A stretch of 64,000 nucleotides of DNA, taken from the NCBI GenBank assembly GCA_038144425.1, contig JAYQNS010000003.1:434001-498000 (forward strand), in the 5' to 3' direction. The translations under genes and the position numbers were made by a program. The notes under the pieces were generated by a model. The model was given only the letters and a program-made list of their open reading frames with translations. It was not told where the DNA came from and did no database searches. Of this stretch, positions 35,225 to 44,430 are shown one piece after another (the stretch's first letter is position 1; every line of letters starts with the position of its first letter). This DNA comes from Salivita marina. Its GTDB lineage: Bacteria > Pseudomonadota > Gammaproteobacteria > Pseudomonadales > Azotimanducaceae.

Positions 35225-35318
35225 GGGACTCTCCTCCTATTCAATGAGGGCGCGACTGTAGCAAAGGAATTTGCATGCGTATAATGGATATAAATTATGC
35301 TTCATATAGGTTTTATTC
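35225..35318. promoter_or_regulatory. acnB-lysR intergenic promoter region
   Basis: A 94-bp spacer whose centre is strikingly AT-rich for this genome. TATAAT at 35280-35285 is a perfect -10 for the plus-strand regulator gene, and ATAAT (35281-35285) and ATTAT (35294-35298) form an inverted repeat that could be part of a LysR-type operator. No good -35 was found. Divergent control of acnB by this regulator is plausible but unproven. Confidence 0.5.
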
Positions 35319-36197
35319 ATGCATGATCTGGCAAATCTGCGCAGCCTTGTTGCCGTAGCGGAGGCCGGCGCCATCACGGAAGCCGCCCGGCGCCTTGGGC
35401 TCACCCAGCCGGCCCTGACGCGCCGGCTGCAGCAGCTGGAAAGCGAATTTGGAACCACGCTGCTCCAGCGCGGCCGTAACGGCGCGACGCTTACGGAAGC
35501 GGGGAGCCTCCTCGTGGGCGAAGCTCGCCAGCTGATCGAACGCTATGAAGGAGCAAAACGGGAGGTGGCGCGACACACCGCCGCCACCGGGGGCACCATC
35601 CGCCTCGGCGGCGGCGCCACGGCCGTCTCCTTCCTCCTCCCGGGGGAAATCGCCCGCTTCCAGACCCACTCTCCCAACGTGCATTTCCAGGTGAAGGAAG
35701 GCAGCTCCAGCGATATCGCTGAAGACGTGGCCTCGGGGCGCCTCGAGCTCGGGCTCGTCACCCTCCCCATCCGGAAAACGGGCCTCGCCATCGCGCCGCT
35801 CCTAGACGATCAGATCGTCCTCATTGCCGCCGCGGGCCATCCCCTCACCCGTCTTGGCCGGGTCTCCCTGGAAGCCATCGACGGGGAGAACTTCGTCGGC
35901 TTTGAAGGGGGCAGCGCGATCCGCCAGATTGTCGATGACAGCCTTCGTCAGGCCGGGGTGGAGATCAACGTGGTCATGGAACTGCGCTCCATTCCCGCGA
36001 TTCTACGCATGGTCGCCACCACGAAGAGCCTAGCCTTCGTGAGTCGCCTGGGCGTTCAGGGGCAAGATCTGGTGCAGGAGGTCCCAGTGGTTGGGCTTCG
36101 CATCAGTAGAAAGCTAGCCCTGGCGGAGCGGAAGGGACGCACGCTTTCCCCCGCGGCCCAAAACTTTCGAAGCCAGCTCCTTCGGGAAGCCAGCTAG
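35319..36197 (+). CDS. LysR family transcriptional regulator
   Basis: A 292-residue LTTR. The winged helix-turn-helix occupies residues 5-65 (VAVAEAGAITEAARRLGLTQPALTRRLQQLE), followed by a linker helix and a periplasmic-binding-like effector domain (about 90-290). Position divergent to acnB suggests it senses a TCA-related metabolite and regulates acnB and itself; this is inference from layout. The 3' end overlaps the K+ channel gene by four bases. Confidence 0.9.
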   Translation: MHDLANLRSLVAVAEAGAITEAARRLGLTQPALTRRLQQLESEFGTTLLQRGRNGATLTEAGSLLVGEARQLIERYEGAKREVARHTAATGGTIRLGGGATAVSFLLPGEIARFQTHSPNVHFQVKEGSSSDIAEDVASGRLELGLVTLPIRKTGLAIAPLLDDQIVLIAAAGHPLTRLGRVSLEAIDGENFVGFEGGSAIRQIVDDSLRQAGVEINVVMELRSIPAILRMVATTKSLAFVSRLGVQGQDLVQEVPVVGLRISRKLALAERKGRTLSPAAQNFRSQLLREAS

Positions 36198-37012
36198 AGG
36201 CTACCGCCGCAGCCCCAGCAATAGCGCGCCTCCGGGCGATCCACGGGGCTCGCGCAGCGATCGCAGCGACGAAGGGGCCCGCCCCGCTGGCGCAGGGCCT
36301 GATTGAGCTCAACGGTCACGATGCCCGTGGGCACGGCAATGATGGCGTAGCCCGCAATCATGGCGCAGGCGGCGATGGCCTTACCCAAACCCGTTTGCGG
36401 GATAAGATCCCCGTAGCCCACGGTGGTGAGGGTCACAATGGCCCAGTACATGGCGATGGGAATGCTCGTGAAGCCATGCTCGGGCCCCTCAATGACGTAC
36501 AGCAGCGCGGCAAAGATCGTAATCAGGGTCATAATCGTGAGCAGAAAGACGAAGATCTTCCGCCACGCACCGCGGAGGGCAGAGATCAGTAGACGCGATT
36601 CTTCCAGCCAGCGCGCCATGCGCAGGACGCGGAAGATGCGCAGCACGCGGAGCAACCGCACCACCAGCATGTACTCCGAGCCCTGGACAAACAGGCTAAG
36701 CCAGGTAGGCAATGCACTCAGCGCGTCGACGATGCCGTAAAAGGACCGGGCGTAGCGCCAGGGGCGCTCCGTAACCCACAAACGAAGGAAGTATTCCAGG
36801 GTAAAGAGGACCGTGAAGGCCCACTCAAGCAGGCGCAGCGCCTCCCCGAAGCGCGAGTTAATCGACGGCACGCTATTAAGCAGCACGGCGAGCACGGACA
36901 CCACAATGGCGACCATCAGCGCCACGTCAAAGTGCCGCGGCGCCCCCGCGGTGGACTCGAAAATAATTTCCCCGAGGCGGGCTCGAAGACCCTTTCCGCT
37001 GCGCTCCCCCAT
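36194..37012 (-). CDS. Voltage-gated-type potassium channel with zinc ribbon tail
   Basis: A 272-residue six-helix channel of the Kv/ion_trans family. S4 carries regularly spaced arginines (VVRLLRVLRIFRVLRMARW), and the pore has the selectivity filter TLTTVGYGD near residue 200. The C-terminus has CDRC and CWGC pairs, a likely zinc ribbon that is uncommon as an ending for such channels. The start is placed at ATG 37012; a GTG at 37078 would extend it by 22 residues into the trkH leader. It is divergent from the K+ uptake gene. Confidence 0.87.
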   Translation of the reverse strand: MGERSGKGLRARLGEIIFESTAGAPRHFDVALMVAIVVSVLAVLLNSVPSINSRFGEALRLLEWAFTVLFTLEYFLRLWVTERPWRYARSFYGIVDALSALPTWLSLFVQGSEYMLVVRLLRVLRIFRVLRMARWLEESRLLISALRGAWRKIFVFLLTIMTLITIFAALLYVIEGPEHGFTSIPIAMYWAIVTLTTVGYGDLIPQTGLGKAIAACAMIAGYAIIAVPTGIVTVELNQALRQRGGPLRRCDRCASPVDRPEARYCWGCGGSL

Positions 37013-37081
37013 GCTTTCCCACCCTGTCCTTCTGCTCTGGCGAGCGTACAATGCAGCGGCAAGCAAAACGAGGGGCACGCC

Positions 37082-38539
37082 TTGGCCAAACGCCGCTATT
37101 CGCCAGCGCTCTTTCTCAGCGGAGCGCTCCTGTCCCTCCTCGCGCTGCTCATGGTGCCCCCGGTGCTCCTCTCCTACTTCGACGAGGACGGGCTCACCGC
37201 TTCCCTAGGACAGGGGGCGGTCCTAACCCTTAGCGCGGGCCTGATCCTCTTTTTTCCCGGGCTTGGGCAGGATTTTCGCCTGAAGCCCCAAAGCCTATTT
37301 CTTGCTACCACCAGTACCTGGACAGCCCTGGCGCTGTTCGCTGCCCTACCCTTCTATCTCGGGCGCCCGGAGCTAGGCGCGGTAAACGCTATCTTTGAAG
37401 CCGCCTCGGGAATCACCACCACCGGATCCACCATCATCACCCACCTTGAAGCCCTGCCCCGCAGCCTCAAGCTCTGGCGCGCCATGCTCCAATGGTTAGG
37501 GGGTGTGGGAATAATCGTCATCGGCATCGCTATCCTCCCCTTTCTCCGGGTGGGGGGGATGCGCCTGTTCCAGACCGAATCTTCTGATTGGTCTGATAAG
37601 GCCCTGCCCCGCACCAATCGCATGGCCGGGGGCATCGGCCTCGTCTACCTCGGTATGACCGCCCTTTGCGTCGGTACCTATGCGCTTTTCGGCATGGCGC
37701 CCTTCGATGCCCTTTGCCACGGCATGACTACGGTCGCCACCGGAGGCTTCGCCAACTACGATGCGTCCTTTGGCGCCTTTGGAGGCCAGGCCGCGCTCCT
37801 GCTCACCGCCTGCCTATTCATGCTGGCCTCCGCCCTGCCCTTTTCCCTTTACCTCCGGGGCGTTCGCTCAGCCCTGCGCAATCTCATCCGGGACCAGCAG
37901 GTACGCACCTTCTTTCTCTTGATCATCCTGTTCTACAGCGCCTTCGTGCTGCTTCTGAAGCTCGGGGGCGGCCCCAGCGCGGACAGCAGCTGGCTTTGGA
38001 TTCTCTTCAATACGGTGTCGATTCTCACCACAACGGGCTACGCCGTGAGCGACTACAACAGCTGGGGACAGACGGCAGTCATGCTGTTCTTCTTTGCCCT
38101 GTTCATCGGCGCGTGCTCCGGCTCTACGAGCGGCAGCATGAAAGTGTTTCGCCTCCAGCTGGGCTTTGCGGTCCTTGCCAATCAGCTCCGGCGCCTTGTG
38201 CACCCCCGGGGGCTCTTCCCGGTACGCTTTAACGGGCGTCGAGTACCCGAGGAAGTCCTTCATTCCGTAACGGGCTTTGCCTTCTTCTTCATGGCCACCA
38301 TAGGCGCCATCGCCCTCGCTCTTTCGGCCCTTGGGCTTGACTTCCTGACGGCGCTCTCCGGCGCCGCCACCGCCGTTGCCAACGTGGGGCCCGGGCTAGG
38401 GAACACGATCGGGCCAGCGGGGAATTTCTCGACACTCCCGGACGCTGCCAAGGTCCTACTGACTCTCGGCATGCTACTTGGTCGCCTCGAAATCATGACC
38501 GTAATGGTGCTCCTCACCCCCAGCTTTTGGCGGGGCTAG
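37082..38539 (+). CDS. trkH: TrkH family potassium uptake protein
   Basis: A 485-residue membrane subunit of a K+ transporter. The four pore repeats show the family glycines in segments such as ASGITTTGSTI, HGMTTVATGGFANYD, VSILTTTGYAVSDY and TAVANVGPGLGNT. TTG 37082 is chosen because GAGGGG lies just upstream and it gives the standard TrkH length; no ATG is suitable. It would need TrkA-type NAD-binding subunits, not in the window. It is divergent from a K+ channel gene by 69 bp. Confidence 0.88.
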   Translation: MAKRRYSPALFLSGALLSLLALLMVPPVLLSYFDEDGLTASLGQGAVLTLSAGLILFFPGLGQDFRLKPQSLFLATTSTWTALALFAALPFYLGRPELGAVNAIFEAASGITTTGSTIITHLEALPRSLKLWRAMLQWLGGVGIIVIGIAILPFLRVGGMRLFQTESSDWSDKALPRTNRMAGGIGLVYLGMTALCVGTYALFGMAPFDALCHGMTTVATGGFANYDASFGAFGGQAALLLTACLFMLASALPFSLYLRGVRSALRNLIRDQQVRTFFLLIILFYSAFVLLLKLGGGPSADSSWLWILFNTVSILTTTGYAVSDYNSWGQTAVMLFFFALFIGACSGSTSGSMKVFRLQLGFAVLANQLRRLVHPRGLFPVRFNGRRVPEEVLHSVTGFAFFFMATIGAIALALSALGLDFLTALSGAATAVANVGPGLGNTIGPAGNFSTLPDAAKVLLTLGMLLGRLEIMTVMVLLTPSFWRG

Positions 38540-39495
38540 CCTCCCGCTTCCGGGTCCGCACTTCGGGAGGGTCGGAAATAGCGGCGCTCAAGCTGGCCGT
38601 GAATATCGGCAAAACCCTGCTGCAACTCGTCGATCAGAGCGTGAAGCTTTTCCCCAGCCAACCCTTCGGGTTCCAGCTGGCCCACCTGACGCAAAACCTG
38701 GGGCAGGCGCCGAGGCAGGGAGGCGTCCGGATCAAGAGCTTCGAGGCTCCGGCGAAGGGCGAGCAGGGCGCCGGCCACGGATCGAGGGAAGCGCGTCGAC
38801 TGCAGCAAGAAGCGCAGCACAGACTCGGAGCGAATGGCCCGCTGCATTTCAAGGCGGTACATCTGGTAGCCCGTTAGGCTTTTGAGCACGCTCATCCACT
38901 GCAGATCATCGAAGCGCGCCCCGTCGTCGCCCTCCCGAGGTACCAGCCGCGTACTGCTACTGTCGATCAGCCGGGTCGTCATATCCGCTCGCTCCAGCTG
39001 CCGCCCAAGGTCTATGAAATGATAGGCCTCATCGCGGTTCATGGCCCCTTCAAGCCGCCCTGCCACGGTCTGCACCCGGGTGATAATTCCCCGGAGGTAG
39101 GCGTGCCGGCCGCGCTTACTTAGGCCACTCTGCAATTGCTCCAAGCTAAAGTGGTAGAGGCCGTTGATGTCTTCCCAGGCTTCTCGGGGGAAAACTTCCC
39201 GAAAACCCCGGGCATTTGACCGAGCAGCGGCAATGGCCGCCCGAAGCGACTGAGGATGGTCCTTATCCCCCAGGAGAAAGCGCAGCACGCGCCCCTCGTC
39301 TTCCGCCACGCCATGCTTCTCCCGATAGCTTTCCTCGGCCCCGATGAGCGTGAGCAGCGTCCCCCAGCTGGGCGTGCTGCCCCGGGGTAAATCAAGGTGA
39401 AGATGCGTCGTCACGTCAATCAGGCGCGCGAGATCCTCGGCGCGCTCAAGGTAGCGCGCCATCCAGTACATATTTTCCGCAACCCGCGCGAGCAT
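38536..39495 (-). CDS. Alpha-E domain protein (DUF403)
   Basis: A 319-residue, almost entirely helical protein matching the alpha-E family, beginning with the signature MLARVAENMYWMARYLERAE. It is associated with circularly permuted ATP-grasp peptide ligases; its activity is unknown. Last gene of a four-gene operon, it overlaps the upstream ATP-grasp stop by one base. It also shares four bases with trkH at its convergent 3' end. Confidence 0.9.
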   Translation of the reverse strand: MLARVAENMYWMARYLERAEDLARLIDVTTHLHLDLPRGSTPSWGTLLTLIGAEESYREKHGVAEDEGRVLRFLLGDKDHPQSLRAAIAAARSNARGFREVFPREAWEDINGLYHFSLEQLQSGLSKRGRHAYLRGIITRVQTVAGRLEGAMNRDEAYHFIDLGRQLERADMTTRLIDSSSTRLVPREGDDGARFDDLQWMSVLKSLTGYQMYRLEMQRAIRSESVLRFLLQSTRFPRSVAGALLALRRSLEALDPDASLPRRLPQVLRQVGQLEPEGLAGEKLHALIDELQQGFADIHGQLERRYFRPSRSADPEAGG

Positions 39496-40946
39496 CAGCG
39501 GCTCCCCTCATCAATTACCCAGGTGTCCTTGCTGCCGCCCCCCTGGGAAGAGTTCACCACCAGGGAGCCCTTGCGCATGGCCACCCGGGTGAGCCCCCCG
39601 GTGGTAACCTGCACCGACTCCCCGGAGAGGATGAAGGGGCGAAGATCAACATGCCGGGGCTCCACCGCCTGGCCAAGGAAGGTAGGCACGGTAGAGAGGT
39701 TCAGCATGGGCTGGGCCATATAGTTCCGAGGGTTCCGCTGAATCTTCTTTTGGAAGGCGTCCCGCTCCTTCTGGCTTGCCTGGGGGCCAAGGAGCATGCC
39801 GTAGCCCCCCGATTCGTTCACCGGCTTCACCACCAGCTCGGCAATGTGGTCAAGCACGTATTCCCGCTCCTCCTTCCGTGCGCAAATGTAGCTTGGCACG
39901 TTGGGCAGCAGGGGCGCTTCGCTGAGGTAGTAGCGGATGAGGTCTGGCACGAAGCAATACACTGCCTTGTCATCAGCTACGCCGGCCCCGGGGGCATTCG
40001 CAAGGGCCACCTTCCCGGCCTTCCATGCCCGCATGAGCCCGGGCACGCCAAGAAGGGAATCCTTGTTAAAGGCCTCGGGATCAAGGAAGGCGTCGTCGAT
40101 GCGGCGGTAGATGACATCCACCCGCGCCCGCCCCCCGGTGGTGAGCATGAACACCTCGTCCTGGCTGTTCACCACTAGATCACGCCCCTCCACCAATTCG
40201 CAGCCCATCTGCTGCGCCAGGTAAGCGTGTTCAAAGTAGGCGGAGTTGAAGACCCCGGGGGTGAGCACCACCACCTCGGGCTGGGCCCGATGCGGCGCCA
40301 GAGCGCAGAGCGTGTCGTAGAGCTGGGAGGGATAGGCATCCACGGGCTCAATGGCAAAGTTGGCAAAGAGCTCCGGGAAGGTGCGCTTCATCACGCCGCG
40401 ATTTTCTAGCATGTAGGAAACACCGGAGGGCACCCGAAGATTGTCCTCAAGAACGTACATCTGCCCGTCCTCATGACGCACTAAATCGCTACCGCAGATG
40501 TGAGCCCATACGCCGAGGGGCGGATTCACTCCCTCGCACTGGGGACGAAAGTTGGCGGAATTCTCTAGCAGGAAAGCCGGCAACACCCCGTCCTTAATGC
40601 AGCGCTGATCGTGATATAGATCATCGATCAGGCAGTTCAGAGCCTTCACCCGCTGGGCCAGGCCTGCTTCGATGGTGAGCCATTCCTGGCGCCGAAGGAT
40701 TCGCGGTATCAAATCGAGGGGCCAGCTGCGATCGATGGACCCGTGAGCCTCGGAATACACCGTGAAGGTGACCCCCTGCTCCTTGATAGCCCGCTCAAGG
40801 CTGGCACTGCGATCCTGGAGCGCATCTATGGGATAGGTGGCGAAGCGCTTGCCCAGCCGCCCAAAGCCAGCGCGCAGGCGACCCTTTTCCGTCACCCACT
40901 CATCAAAAAGCCCAGGCTGGGCGTAGCTACCCCAGTTGATGGTCAT
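39495..40946 (-). CDS. Circularly permuted ATP-grasp protein
   Basis: A 483-residue member of the circularly permuted ATP-grasp type 2 family (DUF404/DUF407). It has the family's N-terminal region with HICGSDLVRHEDGQMYVLED, the nucleotide-binding loop LVVKPVNESGGYGMLLG and the metal-binding end VDLRPFILSG. It is predicted to ligate an amino group to a carboxylate using ATP, forming peptides. GGAGGG precedes ATG 40946. Its start overlaps the transglutaminase gene by about 20 bp and its stop is joined to the alpha-E gene. Confidence 0.9.
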   Translation of the reverse strand: MTINWGSYAQPGLFDEWVTEKGRLRAGFGRLGKRFATYPIDALQDRSASLERAIKEQGVTFTVYSEAHGSIDRSWPLDLIPRILRRQEWLTIEAGLAQRVKALNCLIDDLYHDQRCIKDGVLPAFLLENSANFRPQCEGVNPPLGVWAHICGSDLVRHEDGQMYVLEDNLRVPSGVSYMLENRGVMKRTFPELFANFAIEPVDAYPSQLYDTLCALAPHRAQPEVVVLTPGVFNSAYFEHAYLAQQMGCELVEGRDLVVNSQDEVFMLTTGGRARVDVIYRRIDDAFLDPEAFNKDSLLGVPGLMRAWKAGKVALANAPGAGVADDKAVYCFVPDLIRYYLSEAPLLPNVPSYICARKEEREYVLDHIAELVVKPVNESGGYGMLLGPQASQKERDAFQKKIQRNPRNYMAQPMLNLSTVPTFLGQAVEPRHVDLRPFILSGESVQVTTGGLTRVAMRKGSLVVNSSQGGGSKDTWVIDEGSR

Positions 40947-41850
40947 GGTTGCCCTCCTCCCTTGGTGACGCCGGCGGCTGGGCGCGCACATCGACGCTTA
41001 CATGGACCTCGTGATGCCCTCCCCCCTGGACGATCCCGCGGAGTGGCGCCGCGTCACCGTAGTCCCGGCCCTGCCCGAGAAATACATAGCGTTCAGTCGG
41101 CCGTTGACGGTTCGTGGGATCAAACTCAAGCCACCCTTGCTCGGGCACGTATAAGGCGAACCAGGCGTGGGAGGCATCAGCACCCACCAGCTTTTCACCC
41201 CCGGGTGGAGGGTTTGTTTCCAAATAGCCCGAGCAATAAGCCGCGGGCAGGCCCAGGGCCCGGAGCACGCCGAGGGCACAGTGGGCGAAATCCTGGCATA
41301 CCCCCCGGCGCCCCTCGAACACCGCGCGCAGGGGCGTAGCCACCTCCGTCGCCGTTGGGTCGTATTGGAAATCGTCGTGAATTCGCTCCATAAGTTCCTT
41401 CGTCGCCGCCACGACATCGCGCTGCGGATGGAAGCTTTCTAAGCCGTAATCGCGAAGCTCGGGGAGCTGAGGTACGTAGGCCGAGGGCAGGCAAAAGAGC
41501 CGATGGAGCCGCTGCGCCTCCGTTTGCGGGTCACGGAAGGCCTTCTGAACCTCGGCCACGGTAAGCGGACCCGCGAGGGGCAGCTCCACCTCCGCCGGGG
41601 CAATCTCCATGAGGGAGTGCGCCTCCACCACCAGCTCTTCGTGGGGCGTTTCTACGGAAAAGCGGGTTACCGCATTACCGAAGGCGTCCTCCCGGCTATG
41701 GCATACCTTGGGCGTCGGGAAAACCTGTAGCTCAAAACTGAGGCGGCGCTGCCGACCTCGGTCCGGGGGCATCAGCCGCGCCTCCGTATGTCCCAGGGTG
41801 ACGGGCTCACTGTAGTGATAGGTGGTGCGATGGCGAACCTGAAGCCTCAT
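40927..41850 (-). CDS. Transglutaminase-like cysteine protease family protein
   Basis: A 307-residue protein with an N-terminal beta domain beginning MRLQVRHRTTYHYSEPV and a transglutaminase-like core. The triad is visible: Cys in RRGVCQDFAH, His in DASHAWFALYVP and Asp in LEFDPTN. In bacteria these enzymes cleave or transfer peptide amides. It overlaps the upstream fusion gene by ATGA at 41847-41850, so the operon is translationally coupled throughout. No signal peptide is seen. Confidence 0.9.
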   Translation of the reverse strand: MRLQVRHRTTYHYSEPVTLGHTEARLMPPDRGRQRRLSFELQVFPTPKVCHSREDAFGNAVTRFSVETPHEELVVEAHSLMEIAPAEVELPLAGPLTVAEVQKAFRDPQTEAQRLHRLFCLPSAYVPQLPELRDYGLESFHPQRDVVAATKELMERIHDDFQYDPTATEVATPLRAVFEGRRGVCQDFAHCALGVLRALGLPAAYCSGYLETNPPPGGEKLVGADASHAWFALYVPEQGWLEFDPTNRQRPTERYVFLGQGRDYGDAAPLRGIVQGGGHHEVHVSVDVRAQPPASPREEGNHDHQLG

Positions 41851-44384
41851 AGCTTGCCCCCCTGGCCCCTAAGTGCCATGGGCCGGGCGGCCTCCAGGTG
41901 AAGGAAATAAGCATCGTCAACGGCGCTGCTCGCCTGGGAAAGCCCCGTAAGCAAGGTTTCAAGGAGGCTCTGCAGAGCCCGCCGCTGCCGTGATTCGGCT
42001 CCGCCGGTCACGGGCTGGGCCGCCAGGGCCTCAGCGTCGGTGAGGCGCAGGGCAGTCCGGACCTCCAGAAGGGCCCGCTGCTCCGGTGCAAGGCCTGGCT
42101 TGCCCCGCGGCAGAGCCTGCAGCAGGACCTCGAGCTCCTGGAGCTGAAAGGCGACGCTTCGGGGGTTTTGCTCATCGAGCAGAAGCACCTCGAGGAATGA
42201 GGCCGGATCGAGAAGCGCACGATAGCGACGCCGATGGGTCATCACGCTGTCGTTAGCACGCAAAAGGCTTTCGAGAATAAGGGGCTCTGCTGAGCTGTCG
42301 GCAGCCTGGGCAAGGGTTTCCGCCAGCAGCGTGGCCGTACCCTGCGCCCGCTCAAGGCGCCGCCCGATCATCAAAAAGCGCCACCCCTGTTCCCTGGTCA
42401 TGCTTTCTAGGCTAAGCCCTGAAAAGGTCAAAAGCGCCGTAATCAATGGATCGAGGGCTTCTTCGATGGCGCCCAGGGCCTGGGGGGACAGCTCCTGGGC
42501 TTGCGCGAGGCGCTGCCCGATTTCATCGAGCACGCGGCTGGCATCGGGGGCCCAGCGGTCCTTCAGCTGCTCCGCCGCCTGCCCCAGGCGCTGAAGCGTC
42601 TGCGGCAAGCTCCCCGGTTGCTGCTCATCTAGCAGCAGGGTGAGCACCACGTCATCGCGGTCGGGGAAGGCGTCGGAAGCCACCCCGGCCAGGGCGCAGA
42701 AACCGTCGAGGAGGCGTCCGAGGGCTAAGGCATCAGCGGGATCGCCGTAATCCCGAACCTCCCGGGCGTGACGCAGTACGGCCCGCGCCATGCGCGCGAG
42801 CCCTTCAGCCCGCTCCGCATAACGTCCCACCCAATAGAGATTGTCCGCGACCCGGCTGGGGAGCTGCTCCGGGGTGCCCGGCCCCACCTCAGGCACGGCC
42901 CGGGGCCAACGAATCAGATGGCGCTCCGTCTCGTCGGCAAGGACCCAGGTGTCTTTACACAGGCCCCGCAGTTCGCTGCCCAGCGCCATGGGACCACCGC
43001 GCGGCCCCGCCACACGGGTAAAGCCGCCGGTCATCACCTCAAAGTCCAGGCCCTGACGGGTGGCAAAAAAACGAGTGAGCACAGCCTGGGGACGGAGCTG
43101 GCCCTCTACAAGGGTTGCCGCCGTTCCTTCCAAAGCCGCGGGCTGGCCCACGAAGGTCTCCGGCTCCGCCTCAATCTGACACCGAAGGCTTTCCCGGGCC
43201 TCCCGGGAGAGGGCGCCGCCCCAAAGGGCCTGCCCGCTGCGATCGATGGGCTTGATGACCATCGTTTCAAGGTTCGCCAGCACGTGCTGCCGACCCTGAG
43301 CTGTTCCGCACCACCAGGTTTCCACGGAAGGCAGCTTCAAATCTTCCCCGAGCACCTGGCGGGCAAGCTGGGGCAAATAAGCCATCAACCCCGGGTGCTC
43401 TAGGATTGACACCCCTAGGCCATTGGCCAAGGCCACCTCCCCCCGGAGGGCCGCTTCGCCAAGCCCCGGCACCCCCGTTTCCCCACCGGGAACGAGGAGA
43501 GCATCGCTGTCGTGATCACCGGTCCGGCGAAGGACCACGTCGAGGAGCTTCAACCCACCGATCGTGCGAAGCCATACGCGGCCCTCCCGGACCGTAAGAT
43601 CCCCAGCCTGGAGCAGGGGAAAGCCGAGGTAGCTCGCGAGGTAGGCATGATCAAAATAATGGGGGTCGCTGATTCCGGAGGCCAGCACCGCAATACGCGG
43701 CCGCAACCGCTGATGAGGCGCGAGGTCCACCACGGCGCCTCTAAGGTGGGCAAAGAAGCTTGCCAAGCGGTGCACGTGGCTGGCGCGGATTAGATTCGGA
43801 AGAATGCGCGAGGTGACAATGCGCGTTTCCAGGGCGAGCCCCACTCCCGCTGGCGCCTGGGTTCGGTCCCCAAGCACGGCAAAGGAACCATCCCCCCGGC
43901 GCACCACATCGGCGCCGTAGAAGGCCAAGGCTTGCTCCATGCCCTCCGCGCCCACGAGCCCTTGGAGATAGCCCCGGTGTCGATATATGAGATCGGCCGG
44001 GAGCACCCCCTGACGCAATAGATGTCGAGGGCCATAAAGATCCCGGAGCACCGCATCGAGCAACTGGGCGCGCTGCCGTAGGCCACTTTCGAGCACGGCC
44101 CAGGCTTCCGGAGGAACGAGATGGGGAATGGGATCAAGATCGTAGGGGCGGCTGGCCGTACCCGGGCCAGCGCTGAAGGTCAGGCCGTTTTCCCGAAAGA
44201 GCCGTCGCGCGTCCCGGCGACGCTGCTCCAGATCTTCAGGACCCAGCTGCCCAAAGGCATGGAGCAGCCGCGCCCAATGGGCCCGGGGCGCGCCGTCGGG
44301 CCCAAGCAATTCGTCAAAGGCGCCCATCTCAGCGCCGTAGCCGCTGTGGAGCACACCCGGGCCGGGAAGATCGAGCGCGTTCAT
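41847..44384 (-). CDS. Circularly permuted ATP-grasp/alpha-E fusion protein
   Basis: An 845-residue protein combining an N-terminal circularly permuted ATP-grasp module (about 1-480) with a C-terminal alpha-E domain (about 500-840, starting RVADNLYWVGRYAERAE). The nucleotide loop reads MVIKPIDRSGQALWGG, diverged from the ESGGYGMLLG loop of the partner enzyme at 39495-40946, so the two may differ in substrate or one may be less active. First gene of the operon; phoD lies divergently 119 bp upstream with a Pho-box-like site between. Confidence 0.9.
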   Translation of the reverse strand: MNALDLPGPGVLHSGYGAEMGAFDELLGPDGAPRAHWARLLHAFGQLGPEDLEQRRRDARRLFRENGLTFSAGPGTASRPYDLDPIPHLVPPEAWAVLESGLRQRAQLLDAVLRDLYGPRHLLRQGVLPADLIYRHRGYLQGLVGAEGMEQALAFYGADVVRRGDGSFAVLGDRTQAPAGVGLALETRIVTSRILPNLIRASHVHRLASFFAHLRGAVVDLAPHQRLRPRIAVLASGISDPHYFDHAYLASYLGFPLLQAGDLTVREGRVWLRTIGGLKLLDVVLRRTGDHDSDALLVPGGETGVPGLGEAALRGEVALANGLGVSILEHPGLMAYLPQLARQVLGEDLKLPSVETWWCGTAQGRQHVLANLETMVIKPIDRSGQALWGGALSREARESLRCQIEAEPETFVGQPAALEGTAATLVEGQLRPQAVLTRFFATRQGLDFEVMTGGFTRVAGPRGGPMALGSELRGLCKDTWVLADETERHLIRWPRAVPEVGPGTPEQLPSRVADNLYWVGRYAERAEGLARMARAVLRHAREVRDYGDPADALALGRLLDGFCALAGVASDAFPDRDDVVLTLLLDEQQPGSLPQTLQRLGQAAEQLKDRWAPDASRVLDEIGQRLAQAQELSPQALGAIEEALDPLITALLTFSGLSLESMTREQGWRFLMIGRRLERAQGTATLLAETLAQAADSSAEPLILESLLRANDSVMTHRRRYRALLDPASFLEVLLLDEQNPRSVAFQLQELEVLLQALPRGKPGLAPEQRALLEVRTALRLTDAEALAAQPVTGGAESRQRRALQSLLETLLTGLSQASSAVDDAYFLHLEAARPMALRGQGGKL

Positions 44385-44412
44385 GCGAGCGCTAGTGCCT
44401 CACCGTTCAGGC

Positions 44413-44430
44413 CTGTCACGGGGCTGTCAT
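44413..44430 (+). promoter_or_regulatory. Pho-box-like PhoB site upstream of phoD
   Basis: CTGTCAC at 44413-44419 and CTGTCAT at 44424-44430 are direct repeats with an 11-bp period, separated by GGGG. This is the geometry of the PhoB box (two CTGTCAT-type repeats, four-base spacer), though the spacer is GC rather than AT. CATAAT at 44453-44458 could be a -10 element, about one helical turn further away than usual. The downstream gene is a PhoD-like phosphatase, which fits phosphate control. Confidence 0.6.
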
